Shown piece by piece: positions 1-7,478 of a stretch of DNA of 26,231 nt. The translations under genes were made by a program, and so were the position numbers. The stretch comes from UTPRO1 sp031400185 (GTDB lineage: Bacteria; Desulfobacterota; Binatia; UTPRO1). The DNA lies in assembly GCA_031400185.1 (NCBI GenBank), contig JANNPN010000077.1:1-26231 (forward strand), given 5' to 3'. The notes under the pieces were generated by a model, which was given only the letters and a program-made list of their open reading frames with translations, was not told the origin of the DNA and searched no databases. The first letter of the stretch is position 1, and each line of letters starts with the position of its first letter.

Positions 1-153
1 CCCCAGCCGAACGCGCGCCATTTGTCGGCGAGGGGTGCCAGCGCCGTCAAGGGGAAGGGCGTGTCGTTCATGGAGGACGACCTCGAGTGGCACTACCGGC
101 CGCCAAACGACGCCGACCTCGAGCGCGCGCTCGCCGAGATCGCGTCGTCATGA
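1..153 (+). CDS. Transketolase, N-terminal (TPP-binding) subunit, 3' end only
   Basis: Only the last 50 codons lie in the window; the gene enters from the left edge. The readable tail holds VKGKGVSFMED, followed by EWHY, the stretch that closes the pyrophosphate-binding domain of transketolase N-terminal subunits. It stops at TGA 151-153, which overlaps the ATG of the next gene (ATGA), and that gene encodes the matching C-terminal half. In split transketolases the two polypeptides together bind thiamine diphosphate and move two-carbon ketol units between sugar phosphates in the cytoplasm. The residues before the VKGKG motif (first 15 codons) do not look like the usual strand seen there, so a small indel near positions 15-45 or simple divergence is possible. 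The family is clear from the motif and from the neighbour. Confidence 0.75.
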   Translation, partial: PQPNARHLSARGASAVKGKGVSFMEDDLEWHYRPPNDADLERALAEIASS

Positions 154-1082
154 GGAACGCCTTCATCCGGGCGCTCACCGAGGCCGCCGCGACCGACGAC
201 CGCATCGTCTTCCTCACCGGCGACCTCGGGTACAAGCTCTTCGACGACTTCGCCGCCCGCTACCCCGGGCGCTTCATGAACGTCGGGGTCGCCGAGGCGA
301 CGATGGCGGGCGTCGCGGCCGGCATGGCGCTCGAGGGGAAGAAGCCCTTCATCTACTCGATCGTGCCCTTCGCGACTCTCCGCTGCTACGAGCAGATCCG
401 GAACGACATCTGCTACCACGAGGCCAACGTCACCGTGGTCGGGGTCGGCGGCGGGTATAGCTACGGGCCGAACGGGCCGACGCACCACGCGCTCGAGGAC
501 ATCGCGGTCATGCGGGCGCTGCCCAACATGACGATCGTCTGCCCGGGCGACCCGGCCGAGACGGTCGCCGCGGTCCACGCTCTCGCGCACCACGACGGGC
601 CTGCGTACCTGCGGCTCGGCCGCGCCGGCGAGCCGAACGTCCATCCCGGCCCGGTGACGCTCGCAATCGGACAGAGTCTGACGCTGCGCGAGGGACGCGA
701 CGTCGCGTTGCTCGCGACCGGGAACATGCTGGCGACGGCGGTGAAGGTCGCCGACCTGCTCGCACCGCGCGGCCTTTCGTGTCGAGTGGTCAGCATGCCG
801 ACGGTGAAGCCGCTCGACACCGCGACGATCGACGCGGCGGTCGCAGCGGGCGCAGTACTCGCGACCCTCGAGGAGCACAGCCTGATCGGGGGCTTCGGTG
901 CCGCCGTCGCCGAGCACCTCGCCGAGCGCGGCGCCGGCGTCCGCTTCCGGCGGTTCGCCGCTCCCGACCGCTTCTCGCACACGTGCGGGGACCAGGAGTT
1001 CCATCGCGAGGCGAGCGGGCTCGACGCGCCGGCGATCGCCGACGCGCTCGCCCGCGTCGCCGCGGACGGCGTGCGCCAATGA
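150..1082 (+). CDS. Transketolase, C-terminal subunit
   Basis: This 310-residue protein is the pyrimidine-binding plus C-terminal half of a split transketolase or DXS-like enzyme. Early on it reads GDLGYKLFDDF, then NVGVAEATMAG, where Glu49 sits in the position of the conserved glutamate that activates thiamine diphosphate. The stretch YGPNGPTHHALEDIAVMRALP (about residues 108-128) is typical of the pyrimidine domain. The C-terminal third carries the usual transketolase C domain ending in an EEHSLIGGFG-type segment. About 310 residues is normal for the stand-alone subunit. I chose ATG 150 because it overlaps the upstream stop as ATGA and begins MRNAF, a normal subunit start; a longer reading from 87 would run through the upstream gene. 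It also overlaps the next glycosyltransferase by ATGA. The substrate could be a general pentose phosphate or one committed to a special glycan sugar. Confidence 0.9.
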   Translation: MRNAFIRALTEAAATDDRIVFLTGDLGYKLFDDFAARYPGRFMNVGVAEATMAGVAAGMALEGKKPFIYSIVPFATLRCYEQIRNDICYHEANVTVVGVGGGYSYGPNGPTHHALEDIAVMRALPNMTIVCPGDPAETVAAVHALAHHDGPAYLRLGRAGEPNVHPGPVTLAIGQSLTLREGRDVALLATGNMLATAVKVADLLAPRGLSCRVVSMPTVKPLDTATIDAAVAAGAVLATLEEHSLIGGFGAAVAEHLAERGAGVRFRRFAAPDRFSHTCGDQEFHREASGLDAPAIADALARVAADGVRQ

Positions 1083-2080
1083 CGGACGGCGTGCCGGCGG
1101 CGCGGCCGGCGCATCCGAAGCTGTCCGTCGTGATCGCCTGCTACAAGGACGGGCGCGCCATTCCCCACATGTACGAGCGGCTCGTCCGCGCGCTCGAGCC
1201 GGAAGGGGTCGACCTCGAGCTCGTCTTCGTCAACGACGGCAGCCCCGACGACTCGGCGCCGGTCCTCGCCGACCTCGCCAGCAAGGATGCACGCGTCGTC
1301 GCGGTCACCCACACGCGCAATTTCGGCTCGCAGGCGGCGTTCACGAGCGGCATGCAGCTCTGCACCGGCGACATGGTCGTGCTGATGGACGGGGACCTGC
1401 AAGACCCGCCGGAGCTGATCCCGCAATTCCTCTCGAAATGGCGCGACGGCTACGACGTCGTCTACGGGGTGCGCGTGAAACGCGAGGCGACGCGCTTCCT
1501 CCAGGTCGCGTACAAGGCGTTCTACCGGGTGTTTCACGCGCTCAGCTACATCGAGGTCCCGCGCGACGCCGGCGACTTCTCGCTCATGGACCGACGCGTC
1601 ATCGACGCCGTGAACTCGCTCGACGAGCGCGACCGGTTCCTGCGCGGACTCCGCGCGTGGGTCGGCTTCAAGCAGATCGGCGTGCCGTACGAGCGGCCCG
1701 AGCGCATGTTCGGGGTCACCACCAACAGCCTCCGGAAGAACATCGCGTGGGCGCGGAAGGGCATTTTCTCGTTCTCGTTCGTGCCCCTCGAGATCATCTT
1801 CTACCTGGCCCTCGGGGTGTCGGCGCTGACGGGCGCGATGCTGCTGTTGTACGCGGTCGTCTACTTGTTCGCGGGCGCCCCGACGGGCTTCATGACGCTC
1901 CTCACGATTGTGCTCCTCATGGGGAGCCTCCAGTTTCTCTGCCTCGCGGTGATCGGCGACTACGTCGGGCGCGTGCTGGAAGAGGTGAAGAGCCGACCGC
2001 ACTTCCTCGTGTCGTCGGTGCTGAACGACCCGCGGAAGCGCGAGCGCGCGGCGCCGCCGCAACAGGGCCCGATCGCATGA
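1079..2080 (+). CDS. GT2 glycosyltransferase, polyprenyl-phosphate sugar synthase type (GtrB/DPM-like)
   Basis: A 333-residue inverting GT-A enzyme with a membrane tail. The nucleotide-sugar fold starts at LSVVIACYKD (15-24), followed by VNDGSPD (51-57), the THTRNFG segment (77-83) and the metal-binding DGDLQDPPE (104-112, DxD at 104 and 106). Two hydrophobic helices, about 236-264 and 272-296, lie at the C-terminus, as in GtrB and related enzymes that load a sugar onto undecaprenyl or dolichyl phosphate at the cytoplasmic face. The YIEVPRDAGDFSLMDR stretch (157-172) is the acceptor-side signature common in this subgroup. ATG 1079 overlaps the transketolase stop as ATGA, so translation is probably coupled. 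The sugar transferred cannot be read from the sequence. Family is certain; lipid-phosphate acceptor is likely. Confidence 0.88.
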   Translation: MTDGVPAARPAHPKLSVVIACYKDGRAIPHMYERLVRALEPEGVDLELVFVNDGSPDDSAPVLADLASKDARVVAVTHTRNFGSQAAFTSGMQLCTGDMVVLMDGDLQDPPELIPQFLSKWRDGYDVVYGVRVKREATRFLQVAYKAFYRVFHALSYIEVPRDAGDFSLMDRRVIDAVNSLDERDRFLRGLRAWVGFKQIGVPYERPERMFGVTTNSLRKNIAWARKGIFSFSFVPLEIIFYLALGVSALTGAMLLLYAVVYLFAGAPTGFMTLLTIVLLMGSLQFLCLAVIGDYVGRVLEEVKSRPHFLVSSVLNDPRKRERAAPPQQGPIA

Positions 2081-2793
2081 TCGAGCGCAACGTCTCGCAG
2101 TTCGACGCCGACGTGCGCGCGAACGAGGGGTACCTCTACACGACCAACGCCAAGAAGAGCAGCGTCCTCGCGAACCGGCGCCTCACGGACATCACCCGCG
2201 AGATGGTCGACCTCCGTGGGAAGCGCGTCATCGACGTCGGCTGCGGCGACGGCACGTACTCGGCGGAGCTCTTCGAGACGTGTCAGCCCGCCGCGATGGT
2301 CGGGGTCGACGCCTCGGGCGAGGCCGTCGAGCGCGCCAACCGGACGTTCGGACGGCCCGGCCTGCGGTTCGATGCATGCAGCGTCTACGACCTGCCGTAC
2401 GAGCCCGCGAGCTTCGACGTGGCCGTCGTCCGCGGCCTCCTGCACCACCTCGACGACGCCCGCCGCGCGCTCGCCCGGATCGGCACGCTCGCCCGGCACG
2501 TCTTCCTCATCGAGCCCAACGGCTACAATCCGACCCTCAAGCTCATCGAGCGCTTCTCGCGCTACCACCGGGAGCACGGCGAGAAGTCCTACGCGCCGTC
2601 GCTGCTGCGGCGGTGGATCCGCGACCTCGGCGGTACGGTCGAGCGTGAGCAGTACGCAGGTCTGGTGCCGTTCTTCTGCCCCGACTGGATGGCGACCGGC
2701 TTGAAGGCGATCGAGCCGGCGCTCGAGCGCATGCCGGTGGCGCGGCAACTGTCGTGCGCGGTCTTTGCCGTCCGCTATCGCCCGCAACAGTGA
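2077..2793 (+). CDS. Class I SAM-dependent methyltransferase
   Basis: A 238-residue protein with a Rossmann-type SAM-binding core. Motif I is VIDVGCGDGTYS (51-62), the acidic residue ending strand 2 is Asp78 in GVDAS, and a post-motif VRGLLHHLDD (118-127) resembles motif III/IV of the Methyltransf_11/25 groups. The C-terminal part contains many aromatic residues and an HREHGEKSY segment, probably acceptor-binding. ATG 2077 overlaps the upstream glycosyltransferase stop (ATGA), making it the fourth gene of a tightly coupled set with the split transketolase. In that context a sugar O- or C-methylation on a glycan, or methylation of a lipid-linked intermediate, is the simplest inference; nothing in the sequence fixes the substrate. 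The gene ends 42 bases before the stop of a convergent gene. Confidence 0.82.
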   Translation: MIERNVSQFDADVRANEGYLYTTNAKKSSVLANRRLTDITREMVDLRGKRVIDVGCGDGTYSAELFETCQPAAMVGVDASGEAVERANRTFGRPGLRFDACSVYDLPYEPASFDVAVVRGLLHHLDDARRALARIGTLARHVFLIEPNGYNPTLKLIERFSRYHREHGEKSYAPSLLRRWIRDLGGTVEREQYAGLVPFFCPDWMATGLKAIEPALERMPVARQLSCAVFAVRYRPQQ

Positions 2794-2835
2794 TCCGCGC
2801 GCGGCCCGAGGACCGGGCACGCCGCGGCTTCGGCC

Positions 2836-5010
2836 CTACGACGCTCCGCCGAGAAGATCCCGTCGGCGATAGAGCTGCACGCCCGGCCGAACGACGAGCG
2901 GCTCGTAGCGCTCGGCGTCGGGCTCGTGCCCGGCGCCATCGAAGTTCGCAACCAGAACGTAGGGCGGCCCAGCCGCGAGTGCCGCCGGAAGGTCCTGCAT
3001 CTTGCGAACGCGGGTCCCGACGAGCCAGATGTTGTCGGCGCTCCATTGCGGGCTGAACGGGTCCATCGAAACGCCGGTGTACAGCGCGCCCTCGACGTTG
3101 TTCACCCCGGGGGTGATCAGGACGACGTGGGTGTCGTAGGCGATCCGGCCCGCCGCCACCTCGGCGAAGAGCGCGTCACCGACCGCGCGCCAACGATCAT
3201 CCACCACCCAGCGGCGATCGGGCAGACCCGAGTGATATCCGCGCGCCGCATAGCTGAGGTGAAACCCCCACGTCTCCGCGACCGAGAGCTGCGAACCGTC
3301 GTAGTCGAGCGGCTCCGGCACGTAGCGGAGGGGGTAGATCACGAGCGCGAGGACGAGCAGAACGGTCGGCACGCGCCCGCGGCCGCGCCCAAGCCAGGCA
3401 AATCCCACCCCGGCGGCGAGCGCGAGCCAATACGGCGACCAATAGGAGGCCATCTTGGTCACGACCTCCGAGGCGAGTGAGCGCGCGTCGATGGTGCTGT
3501 TGAAGCGGTAGGGGCTCCCGACCGCGTACACGAGCATGCCGACCGCGAGCGCGAGTGCAGGAATTGCCGCACCGACTCGGCGCCCGGGCCGGCGCCACAC
3601 GCCCGCAGCGCTGGCGGCGAGACCGAGGGTCGAGAGCAACGCCAGACTCGCATAGCCGAACCACTCGTCGTCCATGAACTCGAAGCGGTGGCGCGCATGC
3701 ACCCAGAGTGCGGAGATCGTGAGACCGAGGATGGCGACGAGGCGCGCGTACGGTCGGGCCTGCCACGGTCGCCAGCGTCGCTCGGCCAGCCAGGCGGCCC
3801 CCGCCAGCACGACGAGTCCCGCGAGGGCCCCGATCGGCAGGAGCCAGATGGGCACGGGCCGACTGAGCCCGATCATGACCTGGGGCAGCGCGAAGACCGT
3901 CGCGCCCGCCAACGCGGCGACCGACACTACGATCGGGACCCCGCGATCGAGCCAGGCGACGACTGCTTGTACCGACGCGACCAGCATCCCGACCGCGCCG
4001 ATCAGCGGGTTCACGGTCACGGCCGTACCGAGTGTGAGCCCGCCGAGCGCGATCCGTGTGCCGTTGCGGCGTCCCGCGAGCAGTGCCAGCCCCGTCGCGA
4101 CGAGCGCAAAGGTGAGGGCGGTGCCGCGGATGTCCGTCGTCCGCCGCCATACGAAGGTCTGCAGGAGAAACAACGTCGCGAGGCCCCCTGCCATGCTGCC
4201 GTGCACCCGGCGTCCGAGCAGGTAGAGCGCAGTGATCTGCAGGAGCGCGGCAGGCACGATGAGGGCGGTGATGCCCAGGTGAGCCGGCAAGCCCGCAACC
4301 AGCGAAAGGAAGGAGAGGGGAGCATCGTATCCGACCGAGCCGCGCCCGAGCGCGATGATCCCGGAGGCATCGTTCGCGAAGGGATCGTAGAGCTTGAAGG
4401 TGACGATCTTCTGCACCGACGCAATCAGCGCCAGGATGTCCATGAACGGCGACACCGGGGAGCCGACCTGCATCAACACCAGCGGTACGATCGCGAGCGC
4501 GGTCGCGAGCACGGCGACCCATGCCCCCGGCGGCCACGGCCGATGACGCCTCGGCGTGACTGCCTCCCGGCCGCGCTGCAATCGGAACGCCGTCAGCACC
4601 ACCAGCGCAAGCACGACGCGCAGCACGTTCGGCTGGTACCAGCCGGTCGGCCCGAGCACGAGCAAGACGACGTCGGTCATCGCCCACAAGACGACCACCG
4701 CGCCGAGCCCCGCCTCCGAGGCGAGAAGATCGGGACAGCGACGCCGCAACCACCCGCCGACGGCCGTGATCGCGACGGCGAGCACGCTCCAGACGATCAG
4801 CAGGGCGGGAACGGTCTTGCCGGCGATCGTCGCGGCGCCGGTCCACGCCGCGGAGAGATCGAGCGGGTAGGGGTAGTTGGCCAGGCGCAACAGCGCAAGG
4901 CGAACGAGCACGAACACCACGACCGCCACGAGAAGGACGATGCGTATCTGCCGTCCCCGCGGGACTGCGGCGCGTGCCGGAGCGGGGGGATCGGGGGTGA
5001 CGGGGTCCAT
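2836..5010 (-). CDS. Large polytopic membrane protein, possibly GT-C type glycosyltransferase
   Basis: I do not recognise this 724-residue protein by name. It begins with a short proline-rich cytoplasmic stretch and a first helix (RIVLLVAVVVFVLVRLALL). About a dozen hydrophobic segments run to roughly residue 560, followed by a soluble C-terminal domain of about 150 residues (ending near YEPLVVRPGVQLYRRRD). The architecture of many helices, an acidic first external loop (YPYPLDLSAAW) and a C-terminal extracytoplasmic domain resembles GT-C glycosyltransferases. A short YDPFANDASGIIALGRGSVG stretch in an inter-helix loop may be functional. Its position among glycan genes supports, but does not prove, that role. 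I chose ATG at 5010; a longer reading to 5082 and a GTG at about 5022 are open, and none has a clear Shine-Dalgarno. It is transcribed divergently from the GT9 gene and convergently with the methyltransferase gene. Confidence 0.7.
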   Translation of the reverse strand: MDPVTPDPPAPARAAVPRGRQIRIVLLVAVVVFVLVRLALLRLANYPYPLDLSAAWTGAATIAGKTVPALLIVWSVLAVAITAVGGWLRRRCPDLLASEAGLGAVVVLWAMTDVVLLVLGPTGWYQPNVLRVVLALVVLTAFRLQRGREAVTPRRHRPWPPGAWVAVLATALAIVPLVLMQVGSPVSPFMDILALIASVQKIVTFKLYDPFANDASGIIALGRGSVGYDAPLSFLSLVAGLPAHLGITALIVPAALLQITALYLLGRRVHGSMAGGLATLFLLQTFVWRRTTDIRGTALTFALVATGLALLAGRRNGTRIALGGLTLGTAVTVNPLIGAVGMLVASVQAVVAWLDRGVPIVVSVAALAGATVFALPQVMIGLSRPVPIWLLPIGALAGLVVLAGAAWLAERRWRPWQARPYARLVAILGLTISALWVHARHRFEFMDDEWFGYASLALLSTLGLAASAAGVWRRPGRRVGAAIPALALAVGMLVYAVGSPYRFNSTIDARSLASEVVTKMASYWSPYWLALAAGVGFAWLGRGRGRVPTVLLVLALVIYPLRYVPEPLDYDGSQLSVAETWGFHLSYAARGYHSGLPDRRWVVDDRWRAVGDALFAEVAAGRIAYDTHVVLITPGVNNVEGALYTGVSMDPFSPQWSADNIWLVGTRVRKMQDLPAALAAGPPYVLVANFDGAGHEPDAERYEPLVVRPGVQLYRRRDLLGGAS

Positions 5011-5097
5011 TCGGGCGCGCACTAGACGCGTTGCCGGGCGGAGAGTCAACCGCCGCGTGCCGTTGTGCCATGCGCCCGCCAAGCGCGGCTCGCGGAC

Positions 5098-5126
5098 TGT
5101 CCGGTGGGGCGAGGTTTCGCTATGCT
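5098..5126 (+). promoter_or_regulatory. Weak promoter-like element ahead of the GT9 gene
   Basis: TATGCT at 5121-5126 is a good -10-like hexamer in an otherwise GC-rich divergent region. The matching -35 position (5098-5103, TGTCCG, 17-bp spacer) is poor. A start about seven bases downstream of the -10 would lie almost on the ATG at 5136, implying a leaderless or nearly leaderless message, which would agree with the absence of a Shine-Dalgarno there. This is inference from hexamer matching only. Confidence 0.25.
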
Positions 5127-5135
5127 GCCCCGGCT

Positions 5136-6390
5136 ATGCGGCTCTCGACGATGCGGCGGGTGGACTACTTCGTAGGCATCCCGCTGTGCTTCCTGTTGAC
5201 CCTCGCCGTCCGCGCCGCCGGATGGCTCCGAGGCCCGGGCCCGGCGGGCCCGCAGAGAAAGATCCTCTTCATCGAGCTCTCCGAGATGGGCAGCACGATC
5301 ATCGCGTCCGCGATGATCCGCCGGGTGCAGGAACGCTACCGCGAGGCCGAGCACTGCTTCTGCATCTTCAAGAAGAACTCCGCGAGCCTCCGACTCCTCG
5401 GCCTCTTCCGCGAGGAGTGCATCTTCACCATCCGCGACGACTCGCTCGCCCACATGGCGACCGACGTCTGGCGGTTCATGGCGTTCTGTCGGCGCGAGGG
5501 CATCGACACCGTCATCGACCTCGAGCTCTTCTCGCGCATCTCGTCGCTCCTGAGCCTGCTCTCCGGCGCGACCACCCGCGTCGGGTTCCACAACTACCGC
5601 GGTGAGGGCCTCTACCGCGGCGAGCACCTCACGCACCGCGTGAACTACAACTCGTACGTCCACATGTCGCAGAACTTCCTGGCGCTGGTGGAGGCGCTGG
5701 AGGCCCCCGACGAGATCCCGACCCCGAAGCGCGTGATCCCGGTCCAGCCGACGCCGGTCCGGGTCCCGCTCGAGCCCGACGCCTTCGCGTACGTGCAGTC
5801 CGAGTTGCAACGCTGCTATCCGCTCACGGCCCAGCACAGCGTCATCGTCGTGAACCACGACGCCGGCGGCATGCTGCCGATCCGCACGTGGCCGCGCGAT
5901 CGCTTCGTGGCCCTCATCCAGCGCCTCCTCGCCGGCGACCCGCGCCGGGTCGTGGTGCTGATGGGCATCGCGGAGGCCGCCGAGTCGGCGCGCGAGATCA
6001 CGGAGCGCGTCGGCGACCCGCGCTGCATCGATTTCGTCGGCCGGACACGCACCCTGACCGACGTGCTGCAGCTCTTCCACCAAAGCGATCTGCTCGTCAC
6101 GAACGACAGCGGCCCCCGCGCACTTCGCGACCCTCACCCGCATCAAGAGCATCACCCTGTACGGCCCCGAAACGCCGGTCCTCTACGGCACCCTCGGCGA
6201 GCACAACGTCGACCTGTTCGCGCAGCTCGCGTGTAGCCCGTGCCTCTCGGCGCTGAACCACCGCCACAGCCCGTGCACCGACAACAAGTGTCTGCAGGCC
6301 ATCAGCGTGGAGCAGGTGGTGCGCGAGGCCGAGCGCCTCCTCGCGATTCCGTCGACCCGGGTGACGCTGCCGGCGGCGGTCGAGGCGTGA
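5136..6390 (+). CDS. GT9 glycosyltransferase (LPS heptosyltransferase family), interrupted by a frameshift at 6113-6117
   Basis: The reading frame from ATG 5136 begins MRLSTMRRVDYFVGIPLCF, a membrane-anchoring start common in one GT9 subgroup. It continues through IELSEMGSTI (47-56) and YNSYVHMSQNF to the donor-site motif LLVTNDSGP near residue 327. There the frame breaks: as written it leaves family sequence and stops at 6236. Dropping one C from the five-C run at 6113-6117 restores AHFATLTRIKSITLYGPETP, a CSPCLSALNH segment and a normal end at TGA 6388-6390, about 417 residues in all. The repaired C-terminus is clean family sequence and its stop overlaps the rlmN start, so the gene was intact very recently or the extra C is an assembly error. 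GT9 enzymes add ADP-heptose or related sugars to the LPS core at the inner membrane. ATG 5151 is an alternative start; neither has a Shine-Dalgarno. Confidence 0.85.
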
Positions 6391-7478
6391 CGCCGGAGCG
6401 GAGCATCCTCGACCTCTCGCGCGTCGAGCTCGAGGCATGGTGCGAGGGGCAGGGCTTTCCCGCGTACCGCGGCGCGCAGATCGCGACCTGGCTCTACCGC
6501 CAGGGCGCGCGCGACTTCGCCGCCATGACGAACCTTCCGCCCGCGCTCCGCGAGACGCTCGCCGCGGAGTTCCGCATGGGCTTTCCCGAGGTGACGCAGG
6601 TGTCGCACTCGACCGACGGCACGCGGAAGCTGCTCCTCCGCCTCGCCGACGGCAAGACGATCGAGAGCGTGCTCATCCCCGACGAGGAGCGCCTGACGCT
6701 CTGCGTGTCGACCCAGGTCGGGTGCGCCATGGGCTGCGGCTTCTGCGCGACGGCGACGCTCGGCCTCGATCGTCACCTGACGCGCGGCGAGATCGTCGGG
6801 CAGTTCCTACGCGCGCGCACGCTGGTCGCGGACGAGCTCCAAACGCACGGCGGCCCCGAGCGCATCTCCAACATGGTCTTCATGGGCATGGGCGAGCCGC
6901 TCCACAACTACACGGGCACCGTTGGCGCGATCGAGACGCTGACGGCCGCGTGGGGCGTCGACTTCTCGCACCGACGCATCACGGTCTCCACCGTCGGCTT
7001 GCTGCCAGAGATGCAGCGCCTCCTCGCCGACACGCAGGTGAACCTCGCGGTTTCCTTGACCGCGATCGACCAGGACGTGCGCCGCACGATCATGCCGGTC
7101 TCGAAGAAGTATCCGGTGGAGGACTTGCTCGCGACCTGCCGGACACTGCCGCTGCCGCGCCGGAAGCGCATCACCTTCGAGTACGTGATGCTCGCCGGCG
7201 TGAACGACACGCCGGGCCAGGCGCGCGCGCTCGCCCGCGCGCTCACGGGCATCCGCTGCAAGGTGAACCTGATCCCGTTCAATCCGTTCCCCGGGGCGGC
7301 GTTCGGACGAAGCGACGACGTCACGGTGGCGCGCTTCCAGGACGCGCTCCGGAACGCCGGCGTGCACGCGACCGTCCGCGAGAGTCGCGGCCCCGACATC
7401 GCCGCCGCCTGCGGGCAGCTCGTCGCGGCGGAGACCGCCCGGAACGAAGCCGGCGCGCGCCGAGGACACGCGCGCTGA
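6387..7478 (+). CDS. rlmN: Dual-specificity RNA methyltransferase RlmN (23S rRNA A2503 / tRNA A37)
   Basis: A 363-residue radical-SAM enzyme that methylates C2 of A2503 in 23S rRNA and of A37 in some tRNAs. The cluster motif CxxxCxxC is C113-A-M-G-C117-G-F-C120, followed by ATATLGLDRHLTRGEI. The catalytic C-terminal cysteine is Cys342 in DIAAACGQL, matching the position in E. coli RlmN. GMGEPLHNY (167-175) is the usual SAM-site stretch. Length and domain order are normal. One small oddity is VSLTAIDQDVR where most homologues read SLHA, so the histidine is replaced by threonine. The GTG start at 6387 overlaps the restored stop of the GT9 gene (GTGA) and gives the N-terminus expected for the family; the longer reading from 6240 lies inside GT9. 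Confidence 0.95.
   Translation: MTPERSILDLSRVELEAWCEGQGFPAYRGAQIATWLYRQGARDFAAMTNLPPALRETLAAEFRMGFPEVTQVSHSTDGTRKLLLRLADGKTIESVLIPDEERLTLCVSTQVGCAMGCGFCATATLGLDRHLTRGEIVGQFLRARTLVADELQTHGGPERISNMVFMGMGEPLHNYTGTVGAIETLTAAWGVDFSHRRITVSTVGLLPEMQRLLADTQVNLAVSLTAIDQDVRRTIMPVSKKYPVEDLLATCRTLPLPRRKRITFEYVMLAGVNDTPGQARALARALTGIRCKVNLIPFNPFPGAAFGRSDDVTVARFQDALRNAGVHATVRESRGPDIAAACGQLVAAETARNEAGARRGHAR
7462..7466 (+). promoter_or_regulatory. Ribosome binding site that supports the CTG start at 7475
   Basis: GAGGA lies eight bases before CTG 7475-7477, at the 3' end of rlmN. It is the only good Shine-Dalgarno match here, and no ATG, GTG or TTG occurs in this frame between it and the conserved NPNAG motif. 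Confidence 0.5.

Noticed and set aside
461..2062. 533-residue minus-strand open frame opposite the transketolase C subunit and GT2
   Set aside because: Same compositional artefact; the plus-strand genes have complete family motifs.
2804..2818. Small inverted repeat between the methyltransferase gene and the convergent membrane protein gene
   Set aside because: Only a five-base stem with no T-run; too weak to call a terminator in DNA this GC-rich.
6113..6117. Programmed ribosomal frameshifting in the GT9 gene
   Set aside because: GT9 enzymes are not known to need it, there is no slippery heptamer or downstream stimulatory structure I can support, and a homopolymer indel explains it more simply.
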